Below, piece by piece: positions 1 to 64,000 of a stretch of DNA of 64,000 nucleotides. The notes below the pieces were generated by a model, which was not told where the DNA came from, searched no databases, and saw only the letters and a list, made by a program, of their open reading frames with translations. The stretch spans positions 34,020,673 to 34,084,672 of the forward strand of contig OZ022242.1 in NCBI GenBank assembly GCA_963978895.1, written 5' to 3'. This DNA comes from Erpobdella octoculata. Taxonomy: Eukaryota; Annelida; Clitellata; Hirudinida; Erpobdellidae. A program made the translations under genes and the position numbers. Each line of letters opens with the position of its first letter. Position 1 is the stretch's first letter.

Positions 1-808
1 CGCTGCAGGGCGACCATGGTCTGACGATATAAGTAGTGATAAAGTTCTTCAATTGGAGGTGGTTCGAGTTTTTTTTTACAAATTTAATTAGTTTAAGTGC
101 TTATTTATTTTTATCTGTTTTTACTAAAAAACAACAATTGCAATGCACATTGGTCTGTTTTTTCTTCAAGTGTTTGGCTTGTTTGTAAAGGACTTCAAGT
201 GCGATGCGCGGGCGAGTCCGCTATAGTTGAACCCGATATATGAGCCGGGAGTGATAAGAATCCGATCACGGAAATTGCGATTTCTGAGAAACGGTATTAG
301 CCAGCAGGCTGTGATTTTACAGGTACAAGAGGGTCAATGAGATCTACTTTCGGTGCCAACCGAAAGTCTGTGCAACCACTTTCTCTTTCGCTTTTGGGCT
401 ATAAACGCTTGCGGATTTGACAACGGAATATCTCCGGAACCACGTGACCTTGAAACACCAAACGCAAAAGGTAAATAGGGGTGCATGAGCCCTAACTCGA
501 GTTTGAATCGCAGGGTCGCGTGCCTTCCGGAGTTATGAGCGCTAGAAAATTGGTAGCCCGGATTCGGCACTATTTTTTGAGCCACGCTACAGGCGAAACG
601 TAGCTGCACTTTACATGAGAAGACGACCCCTGAATGGGACCATCTGATGGGAATAGAATTTTTCAAATTCGTATTCCAAAAATGGATTTATGGGCGTTCA
701 AAGATGGCGGGTTTTTTTCAATATCTTTCAGTTTCATGTCTGTAAGTTTGCACTCTCATTTATTCGTGCGTGGATTCGAGTCCGAATACGCCAAGTGTCA
801 TATATATT
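1..808. other. Unclassified sequence, GC-richer at about 180-640
   Basis: The 180-640 segment has higher GC than its surroundings and no convincing coding potential on either strand. It may be part of an unknown transposon adjoining the repeat that starts at 809. Confidence 0.4.
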
Positions 809-2370
809 TACTAGCAGTGCCCGTAGCGGCTTCGCTCGCATGAAATTAGAGAGTTTGAACCGTGCATCCATAATAGAGATCAATTTTTTAAGTCTCGGCT
901 CGGCCCGTCGACAAATTAGCCCAGCCCGTTTTAAAAACTCAAACTCCTGGCCCGGCACAGCCCGTCTGAATTAGGCCCGGCCCATTTTTACAGGCCTAGA
1001 AGTTCTATATATTTGATGAAAAACTTCGGCCCGTCCCACCTTGACTTCAGGTTTGGCCCGGCCAAACTGAAGACCCTAAAATCACTAAAATATCTATATA
1101 CTTGGTGAAAAACCTCGGCCCGTCCCACTTTGATTTAAGGTTTGGTCTGGCCTGTGTGAAGACTCTAAAATAAGGGCTTGGCCCGGCCGATGATAAACTG
1201 GACTTAGCTACTTTTAACCGGCACAAAACTTCAAAATACTAATTTTTACATTTGTAGTACTTACAGTTTTTGAGTAGCAGTTACTATAAAAGACAATTAG
1301 CCCTATTTTCCACCCCACATTTGAGTCCCTGGAAACCAAATTTTCAAAAAATGCTAAAACACGTATTTCATTATTTTTGGAGTAGAAACTAAATACTAAT
1401 TTTTATTTCTGTAGCATTAACAGTTTTTGAGTAGCAGCTACTTTAAAAACCAAATAACCCAAAAAATGATGAAACACGTATATCTTTTTTTTTGAGTAGA
1501 TACTAAGTATTAATTTTTACATCTGTGGCAATTACAGTTGTTGAGTAGCAGTTACTTTAAAAACCAAATAACCCTATTTTCCACCCCACATTTGAAGTCC
1601 TGGAAACCAAATTTTCAAAAAACTGTGAAACCCGTATATCATTATTTTTAGAGTAGAAACTAAACACTAAATTTTACTTTCGTAACATTAACAGTTTTTG
1701 AGTAGAAGCTACTTTAAAAACCATATAACCCAATTTTCCAACCCACATTTGAGGTCCGGGAAACCAAATTTGTAAAAAGTGGTGAAACACATATATCTTT
1801 ATTTTTAGAAAAGAAACTAAATAATAATTTTTACATCTGTGGTATTTATTGTTTTTGAGTAGCAGTTACTATAAAAGACAATTAGCCCTATTTTCCACCC
1901 CACATTTGAAGTCCTGGAAACCAAATTTTCAAAAAATGCTAAAACACGTATTTCATTATTTTTGGAGTAGAAACTAAATACTAATTTTTACTCCTGTAGC
2001 ATTAACAGTTTTTGAGTAGAAGCTACTTTAAAAACCAAATAACCCAATTTTCCAACCCATATTTGAGGTCCGGGAAACCGAATTTTCAAAAAATGGTGAA
2101 ACACGTATCTTTTTATTTTTCAAAAAGAATCTATATACCAAATTTCAAAATCTCTTCATTTTTGGTTTTCGAGATATACATTGTTTTAGAAAAAAGTTTG
2201 TTTTCCAGTTTTTTCCCCTCAGGAGCAAAATTTTCAAAAATCCTTTCTTAGCGGATGTTTACGCTATAAAAGTAATATAAGTTCCAAATTTCACGTTCCT
2301 AGGATGAGGCGTTTAAGCTCGGCGTTGATTATCAGTCAGTCATCAGTCAGTCAGTCAGTCAGTCAGTCAG
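809..2370 (+). mobile_element. Non-autonomous dispersed element (HINE/Helentron-like) with internal 157-bp array
   Basis: It starts TACTAGCAGTGCCCGTAGCGG followed by CTTCGCTCGCATG, passes through a GGCCCG-rich stretch and a six-unit tandem array, and ends in ATGAGGCG..., a (GTCA)n run (about 2333-2370) and a (TA)n tract. A second copy starts the same way at 56639. The core near the 5' end plus GTCA microsatellite resembles mini-me/DINE-1-type Helentron relatives. That classification is inference; copy identity is seen directly. Confidence 0.65.
1267..2130 (+). repeat. 157-bp tandem array inside the HINE-like element
   Basis: Unit starts at 1267, 1424, 1538, 1695, 1852 and 2009, each beginning TTTTTGAGTAG or a one-base variant. 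Four complete units are exactly 157 bp and the second is 114 bp. Units alternate between two versions (AGCAGTTACTATAAAAG against AGAAGCTACTTTAAAAA), and unit 5 is nearly identical to unit 1, suggesting a dimeric higher-order repeat. Confidence 0.9.
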
Positions 2371-2377
2371 GACATGT

Positions 2378-2382
<5 letters not shown>

Positions 2383-2464
<82 letters not shown>
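2383..2464. repeat. (TA)n microsatellite ending the HINE-like element
   Basis: About 80 bp of pure TA after GACATGTTCTT. Confidence 0.95.
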
Positions 2465-2465
<1 letters not shown>

Positions 2466-5285
2466 CTTCGCCGTTGAATGCTTGCTTGTATCAGACACAA
2501 AAAATTTAAAAGTCAAAATGTATCAACTGCCCGTTATCCAGTCGAGCTGAAATTTTGTGTATATATTTGTCCTAAATTACAATGCTTTATTTCAAAATTT
2601 TAGTTTTATTAGACGGTTTAATTGACACTATTTCCTGCTGACTTTCTATAAAAATATTGATTTTGAAATGTTTGCTACGTCATTAGTCATTCCTATACAA
2701 ATTTCGGTTCTATTAAATGTTGAATGTAATATAAATATACAAAACGTCATTTTATATTTCATTGAAAGAAAACAATTTCTTTCAAAATTTTTTATTCATA
2801 AATGGACGTGAAAACTTTCAGATTGATAGTATGATCTAAAGTTTTTAACGTCAATTCGTTAATTTATTGACATTAGGATTTTTCTATTTATAATATAATA
2901 TGGTTTTATACAAATTTTATTGAAATTATTGATTATCAGATTTTGTTTTCATGAATGCGGAAATATCAATTTTACACTAAAACCATTCTCTTCATTTATA
3001 TAGTATTTAAAATACTCTATTTCATGTTTATCAATTTTATAGACTTTTATCTTTACAAAAAGAGCATTTGCGATAAATAATTATCTGGCTATTTCAAAAA
3101 CAAACATGATAGTAATTTGTAATGCACGTACTTTTTACGGTTGACTTGTTTTATCTGATTTTGTCCTCACGTTTTTTTTTCCAATTTTTACACGCTTTCA
3201 TTAACTTTCACTTGTCCGGATGTCCATGAGATGTCCGCGTACGCTTATAATGTCGGAAGATAATTATAAAATTAAACAAATTCAAAAACATTTAAAGTTT
3301 AATTTATCAAAAATAACTATGAACAAATTGGTAAAACAAAAATTATTAAAAATTAATTTAAGAAGCATATGACGACAAAATGATCATCATTAATAATCAT
3401 AATCACTACCAAAAATTGTAAAACCACAATAAGACCGACGCAACGCGCTGCTCAATTCTGATGATGACAAACAATATTAAATAGCGTTGAATATCTGTAA
3501 ATCGAGATGTTTCAAGTATCTTGAGAAGTTTTAACTAGTTTGAACGTTTATTGTTTTTATTGTTTTTAATTTTTGAAAAGTTTTTTTTTCATGAACTAGA
3601 AAATTGCAGTAATCATCAGACTGTTTGTTCGGTTGTTGTTTTGTTTGCTGGCATGTTCGTTCCAACTGTTCGTTCGTCAAAGGTGAGACGCACGGACTAT
3701 CTTTTCTCTCGATTAGGCGTCTCATTTTGACTCTCCCAATAGTAAAGAATTTATTGGCCACTTTCGCTTTCCATCTCCAACTTCACGATTCCTGTCGCGG
3801 GCAGTCACACGAACGCGTGATAAACAGACAAATTTTTACCGAAGAAGAAAAACTCTAAACGATAGAAAATTTATTATTTTATTTATTAACAATGAACTGT
3901 AAGGCATTAAATAATTTAATCGTGTTTATTTAAACGGGTTTTTATTGTAATGCTACTGAAAAGCACACATTAAAATAAGTTTATTCTTTGAAAAGCGAAA
4001 GTTGAAAATTGATGGAAATTGCTGGAAATGAGCATATAGAAGCGTGTTTTTTTAATCTTTCTAAAGAAAATTGGAACTATCAAAAGAAGAAAAAATGCCG
4101 GCAGATTGAAGAAATGAAATCATATTCTGAGATTGAGCAATGCTGAAAATTAAAATGCTGATGATGACAACGATGAGGATGATGATGATGATGTCAATGA
4201 TGACGGTGAAGATGATGATGATGATGATGATGACGACGACGATGCCAATGATGATGATGACGATGACGATGATGATGATGATGATTATGATGATGATATG
4301 ATGAGGATGACGGTGAATATAATGATGATGTCTCAGACAAGAATGCGATTTGAATTGATTGTTAGTTGACGATGACAAATGATTTTGATCTCTCAAATGG
4401 TTGAAATTTACATGTTGCAAGTTGATTGGTTCGTTGGTCTATTTATAATGTCTGCTTATTGAATGATTGAAGTGCTGCAACACATGTTTTTGTTTGAATA
4501 TACAGTTTGCAAACAAATATCTATAAACTTAATATTTTCAAAAACAAATCAAGTAGCAGTTTGTCAAATGTTGTTAAGTTTCGTAGAAATATTCAATAAA
4601 CGGTATTTTTATCTATTTCAATTTATCTATGCATCAATTTAAATACTAACATAAATTAATAATGAATAATCAAAACAATGAATTTAAAAACAACATAAGC
4701 AATAAATAAATAAATCAATCACAAATAACATGATTATCCAAATAAGTTAATTAATTTGAAGATAAAAAGCGTATTAAATAAATAATACATTTTTTTCAGA
4801 TTTCCTTTCAATATTTTTTTCGTTCCATTTTCTTTTTTTCTCTCTCTTTCTCTCTTTCTCTCTTTCTCTCTTTCTCTCTTTCTCTTTCTTGTTTGTTTTT
4901 CTTTTATTTCAACTATTTCTCTTTCTATCCTTTTTTTCTTTTTTTTCTTTTTTATCTTTTTTTCTTCTTTCAGTTAATTTTTTTTAAAGGGAGGCATTGG
5001 AAGTGTATGTTTGAATAATAAATTATATAGAGAAGAGCTGAAAATATTTGTGAATATTTAAAACGTTTGTGTATGTGAGCTTGTTCGAGTTCATTTGTTC
5101 ACAGATCTCTTTATATTAGTAATCTCATCAAGTTTTGTCAACAAACATTATTTATTTATTAATTAGTTTTGTGTCTAGCGTTTAACATTTTTATAGCTAA
5201 TAACAATCAATTTAAAAAAATTAATAATAATAATAAATTCATTAAAACTAACTTCTATATCCCCAATTTTACCTTTCCCACCTAG
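2465..5285. other. AT-rich sequence upstream of the first recognised neuroligin exon
   Basis: No gene recognised on either strand. It contains degenerate (GAT)n at 4141-4330 and a (CTTT)n-rich pyrimidine run at about 4834-4960. Confidence 0.5.
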
Positions 5286-27803
<22,518 letters not shown>

Positions 27804-30405
27804 ATAATGACATTTCATATCATAAGGACCTGTCCCCCATCTCTTGCAAGTTCACCCTTCTCCCGCTACTGTATTTCCAGGTCACTCTCTTGGGGAAAGT
27901 GCGGCCGTATGCATGTTTCATGTACAGGAGGACGCGACGTGAATTTTGATCGGATTCGCTTGCTGAAGAAAAAAAATAATTCATATTTTACAAGCGTTTT
28001 ATTCGCATTTTCGTTCTAACATTGCAGAATAAAAAAAATGTTAAATAAACAAATGACCACTGTTTGTCTAACAGGCTGTTTGAAAGTTACATGCAAATTA
28101 GTGAACGAAAGAAAATGGTGAAAATGTATAAGGGGGCTTTTTTCTTCTCTAATTTTAAATCGTATATTTAGTTTTGTTAATTATCCCGTATCTATATGTC
28201 TATATCTTCGTGTTCTTGTTTATATAGATGTTTGTGTGTTGATATGTTTAAGTGTGTTTGTCGGGCCGCGTGTTGGTCTTTGTTCGTGTGCGTGGATGTG
28301 TTTATGTATGTGTTCATCTGTTTATGTGTACGTGTAACCGTACATATTGATGAATCTGCTGATGCTAATGTGTATGCGACTACACATACCAATGGTGTGC
28401 TAGTTTGCTTCGACGTGTCCTTGTACTCAGAAATGAGAAGAAATGAGTTTTCGAAGTATGCCTGATGAGATGTGAAAAACGAACGAACGAAAGAATGAAC
28501 AAAACAGGTGAACGAACGAACGAACAAAGGAACGAACGTGTGAACAAGTGATTGTTCAAGAAATAAAGAAAAAATGTAATTAAATTAGAAAAAAAATCAA
28601 GGGTGCGTACTGAATGGACACGATTAGGGTAGTGAAAGGCCCGTTGAGCAGTCATTCATTCATTCTTCTTTCAAGTTGAATGAAAACATATATTTCAAAT
28701 TAAAACGAAATTGATTAAAAGTTCTTTTTTATTGAAATTAATTGAAAAGAAACATTTTTGGAGACGGAAATGTATGAAAGAGTTGGTACTAAATGTGAAA
28801 TTGAATAGAAAGAAAGGTTTTTCGTTCAAAAAATGTTTAAACAATGACAATACTGAAGAAAAAAAAGTATTAAATTATAAAATAGTACAACAAGTCACGT
28901 GATATAGTTGTTATTTTGGTTTTCTGACTCCGTTGTTGCTGTTCAATAATCGCTGGTTGGTGGTGACAGTGTCATATAATATTTAGGTGATCAGTTTATA
29001 AATTTAAAAACAACAAACCAAGTTAATGGTTAATGTGTAGTAGTAATATTATTATTAATAGTGTTTAAAAAAATTTCTAGCACTGCCAGATTCAAAAAAC
29101 TAAGTGAAAGAAAAATTCAAAATAAAAATGATTAAAAAGTCCAGTGTTGGAGATGACATACGTGTCGTAAAGACTCTATTCCGAACGTCAATATCAATCT
29201 AAAAATAATCATCATGATTTCTTTTCTACAGTTTTTATTTCAATTTTTTCAGTTTTATTTTATTTTATCGTTTATGTGTACAGTTTTTTTTAGAGTAACA
29301 TATTACAAAGTATTAAGAGTATATTTTAGTATTTTTCAGTTTTTAACTATAATTCAATAAATAATAATATGAACCTTATTTAAAAATTTATTATTATTGA
29401 TATAACAGATTAATTTTATTTTAGTTTAATTAAAAAAAGCAGTATATTTTTATAACTGATTCATTTAAACTTACTACACATTATTTTGTCCTAACAGCGA
29501 TTGTGTTATTATTAAAATAAATAATAACTTACCACTGGACTATGAATGCATTAATTTTTTAAATGATGCGCTAAACGGAAATTAAAATATAAAATTCCTT
29601 TAACTTTAATTCAAATACATGTTTTGCGCCTTAATAATTATAAGACTGTCAATGTTACAAGTTATATAAATTGAAATTTAGGTAAACTAAATCAAGTAAA
29701 TCATCCGTAATTGGTTTGAGAAAAAAGGTGACAAAGTGAATGTGTCGATAGCGACGATGACGATGATGATGTTGAATAGATCAAGATAGTGAGCTTTATT
29801 ATGAGTAATTATATTAACATTATTATTATCGGTGAAACAAAACTGAAAATTATTCGCTATGAAAAGTTTATATATAACACAATCGAGGTGTTAATTTTAT
29901 TTACATTCGCTAGGTATAAATCTTTCATGAACTAATAGCATAAATGAAAATATTTCAAGTTGCCGTGAGTCAGTTTTCATCTCTAGCGACCAAAAACTAA
30001 ATTCAAAAGATAACAATCCGAACAACGACGTTGGAATAGTCCATATAAATAGCAAGGAAGCTATTTTCAGTATTTTCTGCTTAAATTAATACGGTCTAGT
30101 CGTACTTTGAACCTGGCAATCTGGGAGCGCTGAAATTAAGTGTTTTATCGAACAAGACAGCAAGTATATTATCTTCAATTAAACGCTTCTTGAGATCATC
30201 TTTATAAAGGATGGAATGAAAAAGAAAAATAAGAAAAGAAAGAAAGAGAACATTCTCGAAAGAAATCAGTCGCTATTTGAACATGAGCAGTAGTTGTATA
30301 GACGACATTTAAAAATTGTTCTACCTAAACGAGACAAAAACAGCTAAAATCAAAAATATACAAAATAAACTAAATCTTTCAGATAAATTGTTTCTCAATT
30401 CCCTG
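27804..30405. other. Intergenic region between convergent NLGN-like and SCRIB genes
   Basis: Holds both 3' UTRs. No gene recognised, and specifically no PDZ-like coding on the minus strand. A TG-rich stretch lies at 28190-28390. Confidence 0.6.
28028..28033 (+). terminator. Candidate polyadenylation signal of the neuroligin-like gene
   Basis: AATAAA lies about 225 bases after the neuroligin stop codon. It is the first canonical hexamer I noted downstream. A/T-rich sequence yields such hexamers by chance, so this is only a candidate. Confidence 0.35.
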
Positions 30406-61041
<30,636 letters not shown>

Positions 61042-61760
61042 TTATTTGTTATGTATGTGGAGGAGTTTGTTTCGTTTGTTTGTTTGTTTGTACGCTTGAT
61101 AGTGATTGAATGCACATGCATAAACACTTTTTCTTCACTCTTTCCGATAAGCACTTCGTTTCAGGCTCTCGCTTTTCAAATATCTTCCACTCTTGTCATT
61201 TTTTCTTTCACCGCGATAAAAAGATGACGTAAATTTTCGCCGAAAAAATTTGATTGAAACCCGCCTACAAAAAAACAATTTAATTACAGGCATCGACGAT
61301 TCGGCCGCCAATCAATATTTCATTGCGCTGGAAATATTCTACGATTCTGTTAGAAAGATAAGACTTGTCAACAAATCTAGTTTTGACTGTGTAGCAGATA
61401 TATGTATATACGGTTGTGTTTTTCTAATCTAGGAGAAAAGCTGCTCGAACTAGAAAGTGTCAGATGATATTGACGTTGTTTAAGTTCTGGATTCTGTATT
61501 CCATAAAACCAACGTTTTTGGATTTCTTGTCTTCAATCATTTTTTCACATCTCCTTTTTTCTTTCTTATTCAGTATTTCTTCTTTTTTATCTCTCATTCT
61601 CTCATTCTTTCTTTCTTTATTTATTTTTAACTTTTTCTTTTACCCCTTTATGGTCATCCGATGGTAATTTCCGGTGACTTTTAATTAGGCATCGGCAATC
61701 TTTTTTCTTCCAAGCAGACGCAGATTGAGTGAGTTTCATCAAACGATGTGACATATTCAT

Positions 61761-61985
61761 TTGCACACAAGATTAGCTCTTCATTAAAATCACCATTCCC
61801 ATGCGCACGTCAAATTATCTCATGATTAGAATTAGCATTCACATTTTGACACCAAATTACCTCATGATTACAATTAATATTCTTATTTGCACACAAAATT
61901 ATCTCACGATTACAATTATCATTCACGTGTGCACACCAAATTACCTCATGATTACAATTGTCATTTACCACGTGCACACAAGAAA
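61761..61985. repeat. 42-bp minisatellite
   Basis: CATGATTA or CACGATTA recurs at 61821, 61863, 61905 and 61947 (period 42) within units like ACCAAATTACCTCATGATTA. A decayed first copy starts near 61761. Confidence 0.9.
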
Positions 61986-63531
61986 TGCAGATACACGTGT
62001 TGTTCACTGTTTTTAATAGAAAAAAATAATTGCCATAAACGCCAACTTTGTATAAAATATTTGTTTTTGAAATTAAGAAAAAATAGCTTTGCAAATCCTA
62101 AATTTCCACTCAAACAAATCTTTGTTAAGCTCAAATGAAATTTCCATTAATTTCTTTTTCTTTAAAAGAAAATAAACTGATATTATCATTATTATTATTA
62201 GTGTTTATTATAATATATATATATTATCAATTTTATTATTGCTATAAACAAGTTTGTTTGTTTTATGGTTTTGTGTGTGTGGTTTTTCCAACAATTAAAT
62301 CGAACAGCTAACAAATTTCATAATTAATAATTATTTGTACATTGCCATAATATTTTATGATGGACTCTAAATAAATCAGCTTTAGAACTTCACCCCATAG
62401 AAATTAAATAAAATTTATAAATATTTCCGTTTACTGATGTTAATCCGATTTTAGAAAATCCACTTCCATTTTTTCGTCTCCAAATTCAGCCATAGGAGCA
62501 AACATTGTCGGGGATAAAAACGGGAATGTGAAAAGCTGGAGAAAATATTTTTCCAGAGTACCTAGTATTACTATACTCACAAAATATTCACAAATATCAA
62601 AACAATTCTAGAAAAGAGATATTTATTCTTGGGTAAATTCCAATGTGGTTGGGAATTACAAATGCATAGAAACTGCTTAGCAATAAAAGCTTTCCAGTTA
62701 AGCGGAGAGGCGTTCATGAACGAATGCATCACCCGGGCGAGAGAATGAAAATTAAGAAAGTTCTAAAAGGAACCCTCGATAAAAATTCTCTTCTCTCGCC
62801 ATAACATATCGAAATGGCTTTTTTTCTGCAAATTATTTTTTTTTATATTTTCCAAGTTCTTCAAATTGTTTGTAATTTTGTTCTCGCCAACGTCTGTTCC
62901 ACGTCATTTGTGGAAAAAGAGGAGGTATTGGCGGTTAAAGAAATAATAAGCTAGTGATGAAGAGACAAATTCAGTAATCATGACGAGAGGAAAGGTTGGG
63001 CGAGATGCGAAAATTATGTGTGCACGCGCACGTAGCACAGCTTTGCCAATTTCAAACAATTGTACGGAACAAAATTAAAGTTTTAAGGTTTTGATTTATA
63101 CGTTTGATGGATGATTTGTCGGGTGTTTGGTGAAAAAATGTGCGTAGAAAAATGCTTCAACTGAATAGAAACTTGTCAGAATAATTTATTATGCATTAAA
63201 TTCTTCTTTTAATGAAGATGTGTTGTCTTCCTTTTTTTTCTTGTGCTCAAAAATTCTTCTTTTTTTAAATTAGGTCACCTCATAATTAAAGCAATAAACA
63301 CTTGATTAAGAGAAAATGTGCTATATGACTACAAAAAAAGAGATGTTGCACATAAAAGATTCAAACTTCGATGGGGGAATGAAAAGTGACATGAAACAAA
63401 TTGAATTTTAACAGCTTTCAAATATGTTCTCAACGGTTTTTTATGCTGGTAGTGAACACCTTCTGATGGGCGAGCTGAAATTGCCAAGTGTGACGAAAAA
63501 TCACAGATCGGAGCCGATTGGCTGGCACTGT

Positions 63532-63837
63532 GCCAGAATTACAGTGCCTAAAATAGCACTGGTGTTTTGCCATGGATAGCTTTAATATGTTAAGAATCTA
63601 TTTCAATCTATTTTACCATTTCAATTAACCATAAATTATATAAATAAGTATTGTGTTGCTTAATTTACCATTAAAATACAATCTAGTCAAGCCAGAATTA
63701 AAGTGCCTAAAATAGCCATGGATAGCTTGAATATGTTAAAAATATATTTTAATCTAATTTCATTATTTCAATTAACCATAAAATATATGAATAAGTATTT
63801 TTTTGCTTAATTTACCATTAAAATACAATCTAGTCTA
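63532..63837. repeat. Two-copy tandem duplication of about 150-158 bp
   Basis: CCAGAATTA-AGTGCCTAAAA through ATACAATCTAGTC occurs twice. The first copy has 13 extra bases (about 63558-63570) before CCATGGATAGC. Confidence 0.9.
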
Positions 63838-64000
63838 GCTGATATAAAAGCATTTAGAAACTTCTAAAATACCTTTTCAGAAAAAAAGAAAAAGAAAAAA
63901 TTAGATTCGAGTCACAATTTTGGTTAAAATTACGTTTATACATTCCGGTAGGCGAGGATTTGGATCGGGAGACGTGACATCAATCAGGACAATCAGTCGT

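Noticed and set aside
334..666. 110-residue minus-strand reading
   Set aside because: No domain, no splice context, no codon pattern; lies in unclassified repeat-like sequence.
61250..61432. Small reading with FIALEIFYDSV
   Set aside because: No homology or splice support on either strand.
63941..64000. Possible exon at the right edge
   Set aside because: Open and GC-richer but does not resemble the missing SCRIB N-terminus and has no supported splice site.

Overview
This is a window of metazoan nuclear DNA: AT-rich, intron-rich, and crowded with long pure microsatellites and transposable elements. Nearly all of it belongs to two convergent protein-coding genes that carry deep intronic repeat loads. 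The host cannot be named. The LTR retrotransposon has the integrase-before-RT order of the Gmr1 clade of Ty3/Gypsy elements, which I know mainly from fishes, tunicates and other deuterostomes. That hints weakly at an invertebrate deuterostome, but it is inference.

Left half, + strand (5286-27803): the 3' five exons of a neuroligin-type, catalytically dead cholinesterase-like adhesion gene. All exons join in consistent phase and cover the esterase fold, a single membrane span and a Gln-rich cytoplasmic tail ending in a class I PDZ ligand. The N-terminal exons lie upstream of the window or were not recognised. Its introns hold a 157-bp tandem-repeat element resembling a non-autonomous Helentron (HINE), a foldback element (7348-8267), several minisatellites, a tRNA-derived SINE-like segment, and a decayed minus-strand LINE of the restriction-like-endonuclease (R2/NeSL-like) type at about 19086-22996, sitting inside a (TATG)n microsatellite.

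Right half, - strand (61023-30406): 23 exons of a Scribble-type LAP gene, all phase-compatible, giving about 1396 residues plus stop. The order is leucine-rich repeats, LAP-specific region, poly-Gln segments, PDZ1, PDZ2, then a His/Asp/Gln-rich tail. The first coding exon, before the phase-0 exon at 60906-61023, was not found and probably lies to the right of the window. No PDZ3 or PDZ4 is seen. One intron (37219-38644) is almost entirely a (CTCA)n microsatellite. The largest intron (47243-60905) hosts a nearly intact LTR retrotransposon (48495-55145) with 388-bp LTRs differing at two bases, inserted in an (ATG)n tract.

The two genes face each other across about 2.6 kb (27804-30405) with no recognised gene. 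Neuroligins and Scribble both act at cell-cell or synaptic junctions, and the neuroligin tail ends in a PDZ ligand while Scribble carries PDZ domains. Their adjacency is notable, but any functional link is speculation.

The strongest points for follow-up are the microsatellite intron, the two-PDZ Scribble, the Gmr1-like element with an in-frame TGA, the microsatellite-embedded LINE, and the dispersed repeat whose 157-bp array differs in copy number between two copies in the window.
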